Source: Kribbella sp. CA-293567 (lineage in GTDB: Bacteria > Actinomycetota > Actinomycetes > Propionibacteriales > Kribbellaceae). From it: DNA of 64,000 bases. Under the pieces are notes generated by a model. That model ran no database searches and had not been told where the DNA came from. It saw nothing but the letters and a program-made list of their open reading frames with translations. A program made the translations under genes and the position numbers. The first letter of the stretch is position 1. Every line of letters begins with the position of its first letter. Where the stretch lies: NCBI RefSeq assembly GCF_027627575.1, contig NZ_CP114065.1, positions 1,302,001 to 1,366,000 of the forward strand, written 5' to 3'. Positions 31,888 to 40,494 of this stretch are shown here, piece after piece.

Positions 31888-33122
31888 TGCCGACCGGCAA
31901 CGAGCTGGTGAGGGCGCTGTCGGCCGGCGGCCGTGACCTGGACCCGTACCCGCTGTACGCCGAACTGCACAAGCTCGGCGAGGTGCTGGCCCTGACCGCA
32001 CCCGAGCTGCCGTACTCCGCGGCCGTCTTCGGCTACCGGGCCGTCGACCGGTTCATGCGGGACTCCTCGTTCGAGGTGCACGACGCCTGCTGGATGGAGG
32101 CGATGACGCCGACCTGGCACGAGCACGCGGTGCTGGTCACGCTGATGAACTCGATGATGTTCAGCAACGGCGACCGGCACGGGCGGATGCGAGGCCTGTT
32201 CCGCAAGGTGTTCACGCCGCGCCGGGTGCAGGCGATGGAGCCCGAGGTGGTCCGGATCGCCGACGAGCTGCTGGACCGGATGGCCGACCTCGGTGCCGGT
32301 GGTGCCGAGGTGGACTACATGGCCGAGTTCGCCTACCTGCTGCCGGCCCGGGTGGTCGGCCGGCTGCTCGGCCTGCCCGACTCCGACATCAGCTGGTTCC
32401 GCTCGCAGGTGGACCTGATCAACGACTGGCTCGACTTCCGCCGGAAGGGCCCCGAGGTGCTCGCGGTGGCGGACGAGGCCGCGACCCGGATCACCGGCTA
32501 CTACGTGGATCTGATCGCCAAGCGCCGGGCGGATCCGCAGGACGACCTGATCAGCGATCTGGTCCAGGCCGTCGACAGCGGCCGGCACCAGCTGACCGAC
32601 CTGGAGCTGGTGGGCAACCTGCTGGTGCTGTTCAACGCCAGCTTCAGCACCACGATCCACCTGTTCGGCAACTCGCTGCCGCTGCTGCTGGCCAGTCCGG
32701 AGATCCGCGCCGCGCCGGAGCTGATGCCGGCGTACGTCGAGGAGGTGCTGCGCTACGACACTCCGGCGCACGTCTTCGCCCGGGTGGCCAGCGCCGACAC
32801 GGAGTTCCTCGGCGTACCGCTGGAGAGGGGGCAGCTGGTCGCCGTACTGACCGGCGCGGCCAACCGCGACCCGCGGCGGTTCGACGACCCGGACCGGTTC
32901 GACCCGCACCGGGCGGACAACCAGCCGGTCAGCTTCGGCGCGGGCCCGCACTACTGCCTGGGCGCCGCGCTGGCGAGGACCGAAGCGAGGCTCGCTTTGC
33001 CGATGGTGCTCGACCGTTTCCCCCACCTGGCCCTCGCAGGACAGCCGGTCCGGACGGACCAGCTCATCCTGCGGGGCTACGAGTGTCTGCCGGTGACCGT
33101 TGCCGGAGGGTCACCGCGATGA
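31887..33122 (+). CDS. cytochrome P450 with atypical I-helix
   Basis: Haem monooxygenase of 411 residues, last gene of the coupled run. The haem ligand is Cys357 in FGAGPHYCLGAALAR, the ExxR helix is EEVLR, and HEHAVLV/GDRHGRMRGLF fit a bacterial class I enzyme. In the I-helix the normal AG-x-(E/D)-T-T reads NASFST (residues 250-255), so the acidic residue is Phe and the proton-relay Thr is Ser. Similar losses occur in P450s that do not perform simple hydroxylation. Aromatic coupling or another unusual oxidation of a phenolic product is possible. It converges on the methyltransferase, with two bases between their stops. Confidence 0.9.
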   Translation: MPTGNELVRALSAGGRDLDPYPLYAELHKLGEVLALTAPELPYSAAVFGYRAVDRFMRDSSFEVHDACWMEAMTPTWHEHAVLVTLMNSMMFSNGDRHGRMRGLFRKVFTPRRVQAMEPEVVRIADELLDRMADLGAGGAEVDYMAEFAYLLPARVVGRLLGLPDSDISWFRSQVDLINDWLDFRRKGPEVLAVADEAATRITGYYVDLIAKRRADPQDDLISDLVQAVDSGRHQLTDLELVGNLLVLFNASFSTTIHLFGNSLPLLLASPEIRAAPELMPAYVEEVLRYDTPAHVFARVASADTEFLGVPLERGQLVAVLTGAANRDPRRFDDPDRFDPHRADNQPVSFGAGPHYCLGAALARTEARLALPMVLDRFPHLALAGQPVRTDQLILRGYECLPVTVAGGSPR

Positions 33123-33124
33123 CC

Positions 33125-34111
33125 TCAGGCCGAGTACTCGATCGCGCGCGGTCCGACCGGAGGGGTGTGGATCGCGACCCGGCTGAGTCCGGCAGCGGCG
33201 GCGAGTTCGTCGTACTGGGCCAGGGTGCGCTCCCGGCCGTGCCCGAGGACGAGCATCAGCACGTCCATCGTGGTGAACCCGGGCTGGTGGGTGTCGGCCG
33301 CCTCGGCCACGAAGACGGAGCCGCCGGGCCGCAGCGCCCGCCGGCACCTCGTCAGCGCGTCCGTGGCCTGGTCGTCCTCGAACGAGTGCAGCAGCATCCG
33401 CAGCAGGAAGGCGTCGGCCTCGGGCAGCTCCAGCTCGAAGAGGTTGCCGACCAGCAGGCCGCAGCGGTCGTCGAGACCGGCTTCGGCGAACCGCTGCTCC
33501 GCCTTCTCGACGCTGCCGGGCAGATCGACCAGAGTGCCGCGGGCCGTGGGAGTCGCGGCCAGGATCCGCTCCAGCTGGACGCCGGTGCCACCGCCGACGT
33601 CGACGATGTGCCCGAACCGGCTCCAGTCGATCGCCCGGACCAGCAGCTCGGCCTCGTTGGTGGTGTTGGCCTCCATCAACCGGTCGTACGACGCGGCCGC
33701 CACCGGATCGAGGCTGGTCTTGTTCGCGGCCTGCACCGGGCCGCCGCGGCGGACGATGCCCAGCAGGTCGAGGTGGGCTCGGTCCATGGTGCCGCCGTAC
33801 CCGGTCTGGTCCAGCCAGCGGCGGGCGGCACTCGGGTCGTCGTCCAGCAGCCAGCGAGCGGTCTGTCCCAGCTCGAAGCGGTCCGGCCCGGCCACGACGA
33901 AGACGCCGCGGGCGGCCAGGTAGCGCAGTACCCGGCCGAGCGCGTCGGCGTCACAGCCTGCCGCCGTGGCCAGGTCCTTCAGGTCCGCCGGGCCGGCGGC
34001 CAGCCGGTCGGCGATCCGCAGGGTGGCGACGGTCCGCAGCGCCATCGGCGTGACCAGGTCGGTCATCGCCCAGAACTCCAGCACGCCCATCGGTTCGGTC
34101 GGCTCGGTCAT
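33125..34111 (-). CDS. SAM-dependent O-methyltransferase (acetylserotonin/CrtF type)
   Basis: Class I methyltransferase of 328 residues. The ATG at 34111 (GGAG upstream) is preferred over an extension to 34195. An N-terminal winged-helix dimerisation domain (LRTVATLRIADRLAAGPADLKDLATAAGC) precedes the Rossmann domain with the SAM loop IVDVGGGTG, LVDLPGSV and LLRMLLHSFEDDQA. This family methylates phenolic hydroxyls, so the 4-hydroxyl of a hydroxyphenyl product is a fitting target. It is convergent with the P450 gene, and its promoter should lie in the 208-base gap 34112-34319, where I see no clear boxes. Confidence 0.85.
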   Translation of the reverse strand: MTEPTEPMGVLEFWAMTDLVTPMALRTVATLRIADRLAAGPADLKDLATAAGCDADALGRVLRYLAARGVFVVAGPDRFELGQTARWLLDDDPSAARRWLDQTGYGGTMDRAHLDLLGIVRRGGPVQAANKTSLDPVAAASYDRLMEANTTNEAELLVRAIDWSRFGHIVDVGGGTGVQLERILAATPTARGTLVDLPGSVEKAEQRFAEAGLDDRCGLLVGNLFELELPEADAFLLRMLLHSFEDDQATDALTRCRRALRPGGSVFVAEAADTHQPGFTTMDVLMLVLGHGRERTLAQYDELAAAAGLSRVAIHTPPVGPRAIEYSA

Positions 34112-34319
34112 CTCGGATCTCCGGTCGGATCGTTCGGCGGGTGTTTCCACCGGTTTCGGGTGATGGCGGTGACCGGCGTTCCCTGAGGAATTCACCGATC
34201 GCCGGATCTTTATTTCGGGTGACTCTCAGGAATTGCCCGCCCACAATTCGTGCAGGCCGAGTTGATTGCTTTTGGCGCAGGAATTGTCGTTGCCATTTTC
34301 AGGCTTTGCGGGTGGTATT

Positions 34320-34982
34320 TCACGACCATGCCGACTTCAGTCGCCGCAAGGTCACCGCGGTGGCGACGGCGTCGCTGCGGGCGTTTCCGTGCCGGCCGTC
34401 GCTGCTGTAGAGGCCGGGGTCGGTCGACAGCGGGTGGTCGGTCAGCTGCACGTGGATCGTGCCGAGCCGCTCGGCCACCGCCGCGGTCCGCTCGGACAGC
34501 AGCCGCATCCGCTGCCGCAGCCCGGGGCGCAGCCACTCCTGGATCGCGGGACTGGCCGACACGTCGAACATGCCCAGGGTGATCACCTGGGCGCCCGCTT
34601 CCTGCAGCGCGGTGATCATCGCGGTGAGCTCACGGTCCACCCGGTCGGCGTCGTACCGGGCGCTGAAGGCGTCGTTGCCACCGCCTACCACCAGCGCCAG
34701 ATCGGGCTTGAAGGCGAGCGCGGCCTCCAGCTGGGTGGCGTGGATCTCGTGGGCGCGCAGGCCGCTGACACCCAGGTTCAGGTACTCCAGGTCGGGGGCG
34801 GTGGCCCTCAGCTCGGCGGCCAGCCGGTCGGCCCACTGCAGCTCGCTGTAGCCCTCGAGCGGCTCGCACAGGCCCTCGGCCACGCTGTCGCCGAGGACGG
34901 CGAAGCGGCGCCACGGGTGCCCGGTGAGCAGCTCGGCGCTCTCCCCGGCAGCCAGGCAGTAGGGATCCTCGTCCTCGGTCAA
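34320..34982 (-). CDS. cytoplasmic SGNH/GDSL-family hydrolase
   Basis: 220 residues from a TTG at 34982 whose bases overlap the MFS stop (TTGA), the usual sign of coupling; the longer in-frame reading would run antiparallel through no real domain and across the MFS gene. SGNH blocks are FAVLGDSVAEG (nucleophile Ser), LNLGVSGLRAHE (Gly), VVGGGNDAF (Asn), and a C-terminal Asp/His region around DGRHGNARSDAVA. There is no signal peptide, unlike the second SGNH protein at 38066. It may release or trans-esterify a carrier-bound product, or remove a protecting group before export. Confidence 0.78.
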   Translation of the reverse strand: MTEDEDPYCLAAGESAELLTGHPWRRFAVLGDSVAEGLCEPLEGYSELQWADRLAAELRATAPDLEYLNLGVSGLRAHEIHATQLEAALAFKPDLALVVGGGNDAFSARYDADRVDRELTAMITALQEAGAQVITLGMFDVSASPAIQEWLRPGLRQRMRLLSERTAAVAERLGTIHVQLTDHPLSTDPGLYSSDGRHGNARSDAVATAVTLRRLKSAWS

Positions 34983-36304
34983 TCTGCCCCCTCGGTCTTG
35001 GCGCTGCCCCCGCTGTACTGCGGGATGTCCAGCGGCCGGCGGTACATCTGGATCACCGGGATCAGCGTGGCCAGCAGGAAGAGCCCGCCCGCCAGCAGCA
35101 GGGCCGGGCGCAGGCCGACCAGCGCCACGCTCCACCCGCCGAGCAGGCTGCCGACCGGGATGCCGGCGAAGGTGATCGCGCCGATGACGCCGAACACCCG
35201 GGTCTGCAGCTCCGGCGGTACCCGGGTGTAGAGGGTCATCCCGATCACCGGGTTCAGCGAGGCGTTCGCGATCCCGCACAGGAAGCTGACCGAGACCACC
35301 AGCCAGACCTCGTCCGACAGGCCCATCGTCAGCAGCCGTGGCGCGCCGCCGACCAGGGCACCGATCACGAACGCCCGGTACGGCGGGATGCGCTCCGCGA
35401 ACACGGTGAAGATCAGGTTGCCGAGCAGCGCGCCGCCGGCGAACCCGCCGAACAGCAGGCCCAGCACGACCGGGGAGCCGACCACCTGCTCGACCCACAG
35501 CGGGGTGAACACCGCGCCGCTGGCCTGGCTGAAGACGTTGATCGCGAACGTCATCATCATCATGCCGATCAGCACCTGGTCGCCGCGCAGGAAGGTGAAC
35601 CCGCCGCGCAACGCGGTCCAGTACGGCTCAGGAGCCGGCTGCGCCGGTTTGCGGGGAGCCGCGGGGGCGTCGGCGAGGGCGGCGGCGTCGCTCATGGCGG
35701 CCGGTTCCGGGTCGCGAGCTGCGGCCGGCTCGTCGGGCGGTAGCTGGACCAGGACGAAGACCAGCACCGCGCAGAAGGCGAACGAGGCGGCATCGGCCCA
35801 GAGCGCGCCGCTGGTGCCGAGCCAGGCGATCAGCAGGCCGCCGAGCGGCGCTCCGACCAGCGTCGCGGCCCGGCTGAGGCCCTCGTAGAGCGAGGTGATC
35901 CGCAGCATCGGCACCTCGCACTGCTCGGCCAGTGGCCGCAGCATCACGTGCTTCACCCGGTCGCCGATCCCGCGCAGCGCGCCGCCGACCGCGACCAGCG
36001 CGGCCAGCTGGGTGAACGACGAGCCCGGACTGACGATCACCGCGACCATCGCCAGCGCGCTGCCCGCGTCGGCCACGATCGACGTCCGGCGGAGCCCGAA
36101 CCGGTCCGCCAGCGGCGCCGCCAGCACCCCCGTCAGGGCGTACGGCAGCATCTCGGCAGCGGCGATCAGCCCCATCTTGGCGGCGCTGCCGGTGCTCATC
36201 AGGACCAGCCAGGGGATCGCCACGGCAGACACCCGGGTGCCCAGCGCGGACAGGATGTCCGCCGTGAACAGCGCGACCAGGGAGGTCCGCGGCGACGGGT
36301 TCAT
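34979..36304 (-). CDS. MFS transporter, probable product exporter
   Basis: 441-residue major facilitator with about 12 hydrophobic helices. The ATG at 36304 overlaps the stop of the upstream ligase gene (ATGA); a longer reading to 36415 only covers ligase sequence. Landmarks are LSALGTRVSAVAIPWLVL in helix 1, ADRFGLRR in the loop 2-3 motif, and a central cytoplasmic loop rich in Ala/Pro (about residues 195-230). It resembles the MFS_3/enterobactin-exporter-like group (RVFGVIGAITFAGIPVGSLLGG). Being cotranscribed with ligase 3 and the SGNH hydrolase, it most likely exports the cluster product and gives self-protection. Confidence 0.88.
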   Translation of the reverse strand: MNPSPRTSLVALFTADILSALGTRVSAVAIPWLVLMSTGSAAKMGLIAAAEMLPYALTGVLAAPLADRFGLRRTSIVADAGSALAMVAVIVSPGSSFTQLAALVAVGGALRGIGDRVKHVMLRPLAEQCEVPMLRITSLYEGLSRAATLVGAPLGGLLIAWLGTSGALWADAASFAFCAVLVFVLVQLPPDEPAAARDPEPAAMSDAAALADAPAAPRKPAQPAPEPYWTALRGGFTFLRGDQVLIGMMMMTFAINVFSQASGAVFTPLWVEQVVGSPVVLGLLFGGFAGGALLGNLIFTVFAERIPPYRAFVIGALVGGAPRLLTMGLSDEVWLVVSVSFLCGIANASLNPVIGMTLYTRVPPELQTRVFGVIGAITFAGIPVGSLLGGWSVALVGLRPALLLAGGLFLLATLIPVIQMYRRPLDIPQYSGGSAKTEGAD

Positions 36305-37872
36305 CGCGACTCGGCCCGTGCGGCGGCATGCGCCGAGCGCAGCGCCACCTTGTCGACCTTGTGGGCGCTGGTCAGCGGCAGCTCGTCGAGGAACTCGATC
36401 TGCCGCGGCATCCACATCTCGTTGAACTCGCCCCGGACCAGCTCGCGCAGCTCCTGTGCGGTCACCACGGCACCGTCGTACCGGACGACGAACGCGTGCG
36501 GCACCTCACCGAACGCCTCGTCCGGTACGCCGATCACCGCCGCCGCGCGTACGCCGGGCTGCGCCTGCAGCAGGTCCTCGATCGGACGGCAGTACACGTT
36601 CCAGTTGCTCGCTCCGGTGACGATCGTGTCCTGCACGCGATCCACGACGTACAGGTAGCCGTCGGCGTCCAGGTAGCCCAGGTCACCGGTCCGCACCCAG
36701 CCGTCGACGATGGCCTGCTCGGTCAGGTCCGGACGGCCCCAGTACCCCGCGAAGCGCAGCTTGCTGGTCGCGTAGATCTCGCCCGTGCGGCCCGCCTCGA
36801 CCACCTGCCCGTCGGCGTCTCGGATCTCCACTCGGACGTCCCCGTACGGCGCACCCGACGACCGCAGCCGCTCGGGATGGTCCGGGTCCTCCGTCAGCCC
36901 AGGCTGAGCCGTGACCACGATGACCTCGCTCAGGCCGTAGACGATGCGCAGTACCGGCCCGAAGCGCTCGATGGCCTGCCGCAGCCGGGACGGCGCGGCG
37001 GGCCCGGCGCCGACGTTGAGCATGAACAGGCTGCTCACGTCGGTGGATGGCAGGTCCGGGTGGTCCAGCAGTTGGTAGAGCAACGGCGGCGACACGTAGG
37101 TCGAGTTGATCCGCTCACGCTCGACCGTCGCCAGCGCGCGGCCCGCGTCCCAGTTGTCCTCCAGGAACAGCACGCCGCCCATGAACAGGTTGAAGAAGCT
37201 GGTGATCTGACCGCTCGCGAACGCCATCGGCGAGTGCGACAGGTGCCGCAGCACCGGCAGGCCGGCGGCCAGGTAGTCGGCGGCCAGCGTCAGGATCTGC
37301 TCGTAGAACGCCTGCCGGTGATGCACCAGCTTGGGCTCCCCGGTGGTCCCGCTGGTCTGCAGGCAGGTGGCCGGCGCCAGTTCGCCGTACTCCGGGCGGA
37401 ACGTCGTCTTCGGCGCGGCCAGCAGGTCCGGCCCGAGGCCACCCTCGCCCAGGCAGTGCACCGGTACGCCGAGGCTCGCGGCCAGCCGCTCGCCGACCTC
37501 CGCCTTGGTCCGCGCGTCGTAGACGAACACGTCCGCCTCGGACAGCCGCGCGAACGCCTCGATCTCACGGCGGCCCGCGATCGGCGCGATCCACATCGTC
37601 CGGGCGCCGACCAGGTGCAGCGCGAGCTGGAGGGCCGGCAGCTCGAGTGTGTTGCCGGCCAGTACCAGGACGCCGGTGTCCGGGCCGACGCCGCGGTCCT
37701 GCAGCATCGCGGCCAGGTCGAGCACCTGCGCGCGCAGCTCGGCGAACGTCAGCCGCCGCCCACCGGCCACGATCGCCTCGGCCTCGCCGTACCGCGCGAA
37801 CAGCCCGAGTGCGGTGACGACATAGGAACCGGACTGTTCCAGATTCTTGTCCAGCACGGTATCGACCGACAT
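36301..37872 (-). CDS. acyl-adenylating enzyme, cluster ligase 3 (4-coumarate-CoA-ligase-like)
   Basis: 523-residue ANL-family enzyme with all core motifs: CLQTSGTTGEPKLVHHR, VYGLSEVIVV, GWVRTGDLGYLDADGYLYVVDRVQD (in parts: VRTGDLGYLDADG), TGASNWNVYCRPIEDLL and the catalytic Lys in LTSAHKVDKVALR. It resembles aryl/acyl-CoA ligases, so an aromatic acid is a reasonable substrate. First gene of a three-gene minus-strand unit with the MFS and SGNH genes. It is divergent from the secreted SGNH gene at 38066 across a 193-base gap. Confidence 0.88.
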   Translation of the reverse strand: MSVDTVLDKNLEQSGSYVVTALGLFARYGEAEAIVAGGRRLTFAELRAQVLDLAAMLQDRGVGPDTGVLVLAGNTLELPALQLALHLVGARTMWIAPIAGRREIEAFARLSEADVFVYDARTKAEVGERLAASLGVPVHCLGEGGLGPDLLAAPKTTFRPEYGELAPATCLQTSGTTGEPKLVHHRQAFYEQILTLAADYLAAGLPVLRHLSHSPMAFASGQITSFFNLFMGGVLFLEDNWDAGRALATVERERINSTYVSPPLLYQLLDHPDLPSTDVSSLFMLNVGAGPAAPSRLRQAIERFGPVLRIVYGLSEVIVVTAQPGLTEDPDHPERLRSSGAPYGDVRVEIRDADGQVVEAGRTGEIYATSKLRFAGYWGRPDLTEQAIVDGWVRTGDLGYLDADGYLYVVDRVQDTIVTGASNWNVYCRPIEDLLQAQPGVRAAAVIGVPDEAFGEVPHAFVVRYDGAVVTAQELRELVRGEFNEMWMPRQIEFLDELPLTSAHKVDKVALRSAHAAARAESR

Positions 37873-37969
37873 GGCGCCCCACCCTTTCGGTATCCGGGGT
37901 GACTGTACTGCGAGAAATTCCCGGCGACCAGCTTCGGGGGGAATTCAAGCGAACAATTCAATGCGCCCG

Positions 37970-37998
37970 TTGACGTGTCAGGAATCCGGAACTAGGTT
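37970..37998 (+). promoter_or_regulatory. sigma-70-type promoter of the secreted SGNH hydrolase gene
   Basis: TTGACG at 37970-37975, a 17-base spacer and TAGGTT at 37993-37998, about 65 bases before the ATG at 38066. The gene has a GGGGGG-type ribosome-binding site. Confidence 0.65.
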
Positions 37999-38065
37999 GC
38001 CGTCACCGCCACTCGCGCAGGGTTTTCTCCACCCGTCGCGCGCCAACCCATTGGGGGGTTGTTCC

Positions 38066-39361
38066 ATGCGCATTCCCAGTACCTTCAGATCGGCCGCGTT
38101 AGCGGCCGCAGTCTCGCTGGCCGGCTCGGCCCTGGTCTTCACCGGTTCGTCGGCGCCGGCCGACGACAAGAACAACAACCAGTCCGGCTGGGTGGGCAGC
38201 TGGTCCACCGGGGTGGTCAAGCCGGAGTCCACCGGGTTCACCGCCACCGGCCTCACCAACCAGAGTGCCCGCTACGTGGTCCGGCCGTCCGTGGGGGGCG
38301 ACAAGGTCCGGATCCGGTTCACCAACGTCTTCGGTGACCGGGCGGTGCAGATCGGCGCCGCCACGGTCGCGTTCGGCAACACCGCGACTCCGGTGCAGTC
38401 CGACATCGACCCGGCGTCCAAGCGCACGCTGACCTTCAACGGCGGCTCACCGACCGCGGTGATGAACAAGGGCGCCGAGCTGCTCAGCGACCCGGTCACC
38501 CTGAAGGTGCCGGACCTGAGCACGCTGGTGATCAGCGTCTTCTACCCGACCGCGACCGGCCCGACCAGCTGGCACGCGGCCGCGAACCAGCAGAACTTCT
38601 TCGGTCCCGGTGACCTGACCAACTCCACCGACGGTGCCGACTACCCGACCATCCGGCCCTGCTGCTGGACCTTCCTGTCCGGCGTCGACGTGCTGACCGA
38701 CAAGCCGGAGGGCTCGATCGTCGTGCTCGGCGACTCGATCGCCGACGGCCTGCTCAGTACGGCGAACGCCAACAACCGCTGGCCCGACCAGCTCGCCGAG
38801 CGGCTGGTCGCCGAGCGCGGGAAGCGGGCACCCGGCGTACTGAACGTCGGCGAGGCCGGCAACCGGCTGCTGCAGGACAGCAACGGCCTGATCCTCGGCG
38901 GCCCGAGCGGCACCGAGCAGCTCGGCCTGAACGCGCTGGCCCGGCTGAACGAGGACGTCTACCCGCAGACCGGCGTCCGGACCGTGATCACCCACCTGGG
39001 TGTGAACGACATCTGGATGAACGGCGCCAGTGCCGCCGAGATCATCGCCGCCCTGAAGCAGATCAACAGCCAGCTGCGGCAGAAGGACCTCAAGAGCATC
39101 GGTGCCACCATCACGCCGTACGGCGGCTTCACCACGCCGGGCGGCTGGACGGCGGAGAAAGAGGCGACCCGGGTCGCGGTCAACACCTGGCTGCGCACGC
39201 AGCGCGACTTCGACGGCGTGATCGACTTCGACAAGGCGTTGCGTGACCCGGCGGCGCCGGAGAAGCTGCTGCCCGCCTACGACGGTGGCGACCACATCCA
39301 CATGAGCGACGCCGGCTACCAGGCGATGGCCAACGCGGTCCCGCTGCAACTGGTCCGGTGA
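38066..39361 (+). CDS. secreted SGNH/GDSL hydrolase (lysophospholipase L1-like)
   Basis: 431 residues; the ATG at 38066 is supported by the upstream promoter and a G-rich ribosome-binding site. A Sec signal of about 35 residues (ALAAAVSLAGSALVFTGSSA) is followed by a beta-rich N-terminal domain (about 45-210) and an SGNH domain (about 215-431): VLGDSIADG, VGEAGNRLL, HLGVNDIWM and the Asp-x-x-His in DGGDHIHMSDAGY. It resembles extracellular carbohydrate or lipid esterases of actinobacteria. It may be unrelated to the biosynthetic cluster despite its position, having its own promoter and downstream hairpin. Confidence 0.85.
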   Translation: MRIPSTFRSAALAAAVSLAGSALVFTGSSAPADDKNNNQSGWVGSWSTGVVKPESTGFTATGLTNQSARYVVRPSVGGDKVRIRFTNVFGDRAVQIGAATVAFGNTATPVQSDIDPASKRTLTFNGGSPTAVMNKGAELLSDPVTLKVPDLSTLVISVFYPTATGPTSWHAAANQQNFFGPGDLTNSTDGADYPTIRPCCWTFLSGVDVLTDKPEGSIVVLGDSIADGLLSTANANNRWPDQLAERLVAERGKRAPGVLNVGEAGNRLLQDSNGLILGGPSGTEQLGLNALARLNEDVYPQTGVRTVITHLGVNDIWMNGASAAEIIAALKQINSQLRQKDLKSIGATITPYGGFTTPGGWTAEKEATRVAVNTWLRTQRDFDGVIDFDKALRDPAAPEKLLPAYDGGDHIHMSDAGYQAMANAVPLQLVR

Positions 39362-39455
39362 GCCGCTGACGACCACCGCCGCCGATCAGGTACTCCGTCC
39401 GTTTCCCTCCTCGGAGGAACTGGCGGCGGCGCGGCGGTGGTCACCGCTCCGAAGC

Positions 39456-39490
39456 GGCCGGGCTCGAGCCACTGAGGCTCGGGCCCGGCC
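39456..39490 (+). terminator. strong hairpin between the SGNH gene and the esterase-hmo-hpgT operon
   Basis: GGCCGGGCTCGAGCC (39456-39470) and GGCTCGGGCCCGGCC (39476-39490) pair over 15 positions, with one G-T pair and the loop ACTGA. It lies 95 bases after the SGNH stop and 74 before the esterase start. There is no T-run, so it is probably a factor-assisted terminator, although it could act in the leader of the following operon. Confidence 0.6.
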
Positions 39491-39564
39491 CACACTCCTG
39501 TCTCGGCGCCGCCGGCCGGCCGGGTTCGTCGTCGGGACGAAGCAGATGTGAAAGGCAAGAGACG

Positions 39565-40494
39565 ATGTCATTGGATCCTCAGGTCGAGCAGTGGCGTGCC
39601 AAGCGGGCGGCCGACAACGCGCCGCAGCTCTACACGCAGACGCTGGCCGAGGCGCGCGCTGCCGACCTCGCCTCCATCCAGGCGGGCGGCGGCGAGGTGG
39701 AGCCGGTCTACCATGTCCGCGACCTGACCATGGAGGAGTCCGGCATCCCGCTGCGGATCTACCGGCCGGCCGGAGACGGGCCGCTGCCGACGCTGGTCTA
39801 CTTCTTCGGCGGTGGCTGGACTCTCGGCAGCATCGAGACCTCCGACGGTGTCTGTCGGCGGCTGGCCAATCTCGTGCCCTGCCAGGTGATCACCGTCGGC
39901 TACCGGCTCGCGCCGGAGAACCCATTCCCCACCGCTGTGCACGACTGTCATCGCGCTACCCAGTGGATCGCCGCCCACGCGGTGGAACTCGGCGTCGACG
40001 TAGCGCGACTCGCGGTCGGCGGCGACAGTGCCGGTGGCAACCTCGCTGCCGCAACCACCTTGCTGGCCAGGGAATCCGGTCCGGCGCTCGCCGCCCAGCT
40101 GCTGGTCTATCCCAACACTCTCTACGGCTCGGACACCGCTTCCATGCGGGCCGGTGACGACCCGTTCCTCTTCAACCGCACCTCGGTCAACTGGTACTGG
40201 AAGCACTACCTGACAGACGATGCCGATGGCACCGATCCGCTCGCCTCGCCGCTGCTCGCGGCCTCGCACGCCGGCCTGCCGCCCGCGCTGGTGATCACCG
40301 CGGAGCATGACCCCCTGCGGGACGAAGGCGAGTTCTATGCCGAGAAGCTGTACGCCGCCGGCGTGCCCACCGAGTTGGCCCGGTACGACGGCATGGTCCA
40401 CGGCTTCTACACCATGTCAGGCGTGCTGGACGGTGCCCGCAAGGCGCTGACCGACTCCGCCGCCTGGCTTCACAAGACCTTCGACGATGCCTGA
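39565..40494 (+). CDS. alpha/beta hydrolase fold-3 esterase (HSL family)
   Basis: 309-residue hormone-sensitive-lipase-type esterase. The oxyanion motif normally HGGG reads FFGGGWTLGS, losing the His. The nucleophile elbow GGDSAGGN, the Asp in EHDPLRDEGE and the His in GMVHGFY complete the triad. Cytoplasmic, with no signal. Its end overlaps hmo by 8 bases, so it is the first gene of an esterase-hmo-hpgT operon. It might hydrolyse an ester or thioester intermediate of the hydroxyphenylglycine route or be a passenger; the sequence does not decide. Confidence 0.85.
   Translation: MSLDPQVEQWRAKRAADNAPQLYTQTLAEARAADLASIQAGGGEVEPVYHVRDLTMEESGIPLRIYRPAGDGPLPTLVYFFGGGWTLGSIETSDGVCRRLANLVPCQVITVGYRLAPENPFPTAVHDCHRATQWIAAHAVELGVDVARLAVGGDSAGGNLAAATTLLARESGPALAAQLLVYPNTLYGSDTASMRAGDDPFLFNRTSVNWYWKHYLTDDADGTDPLASPLLAASHAGLPPALVITAEHDPLRDEGEFYAEKLYAAGVPTELARYDGMVHGFYTMSGVLDGARKALTDSAAWLHKTFDDA

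Noticed and set aside
33123..33124. Terminator between the convergent P450 and methyltransferase genes
   Set aside because: Only two bases separate the stops and no hairpin is apparent around them.
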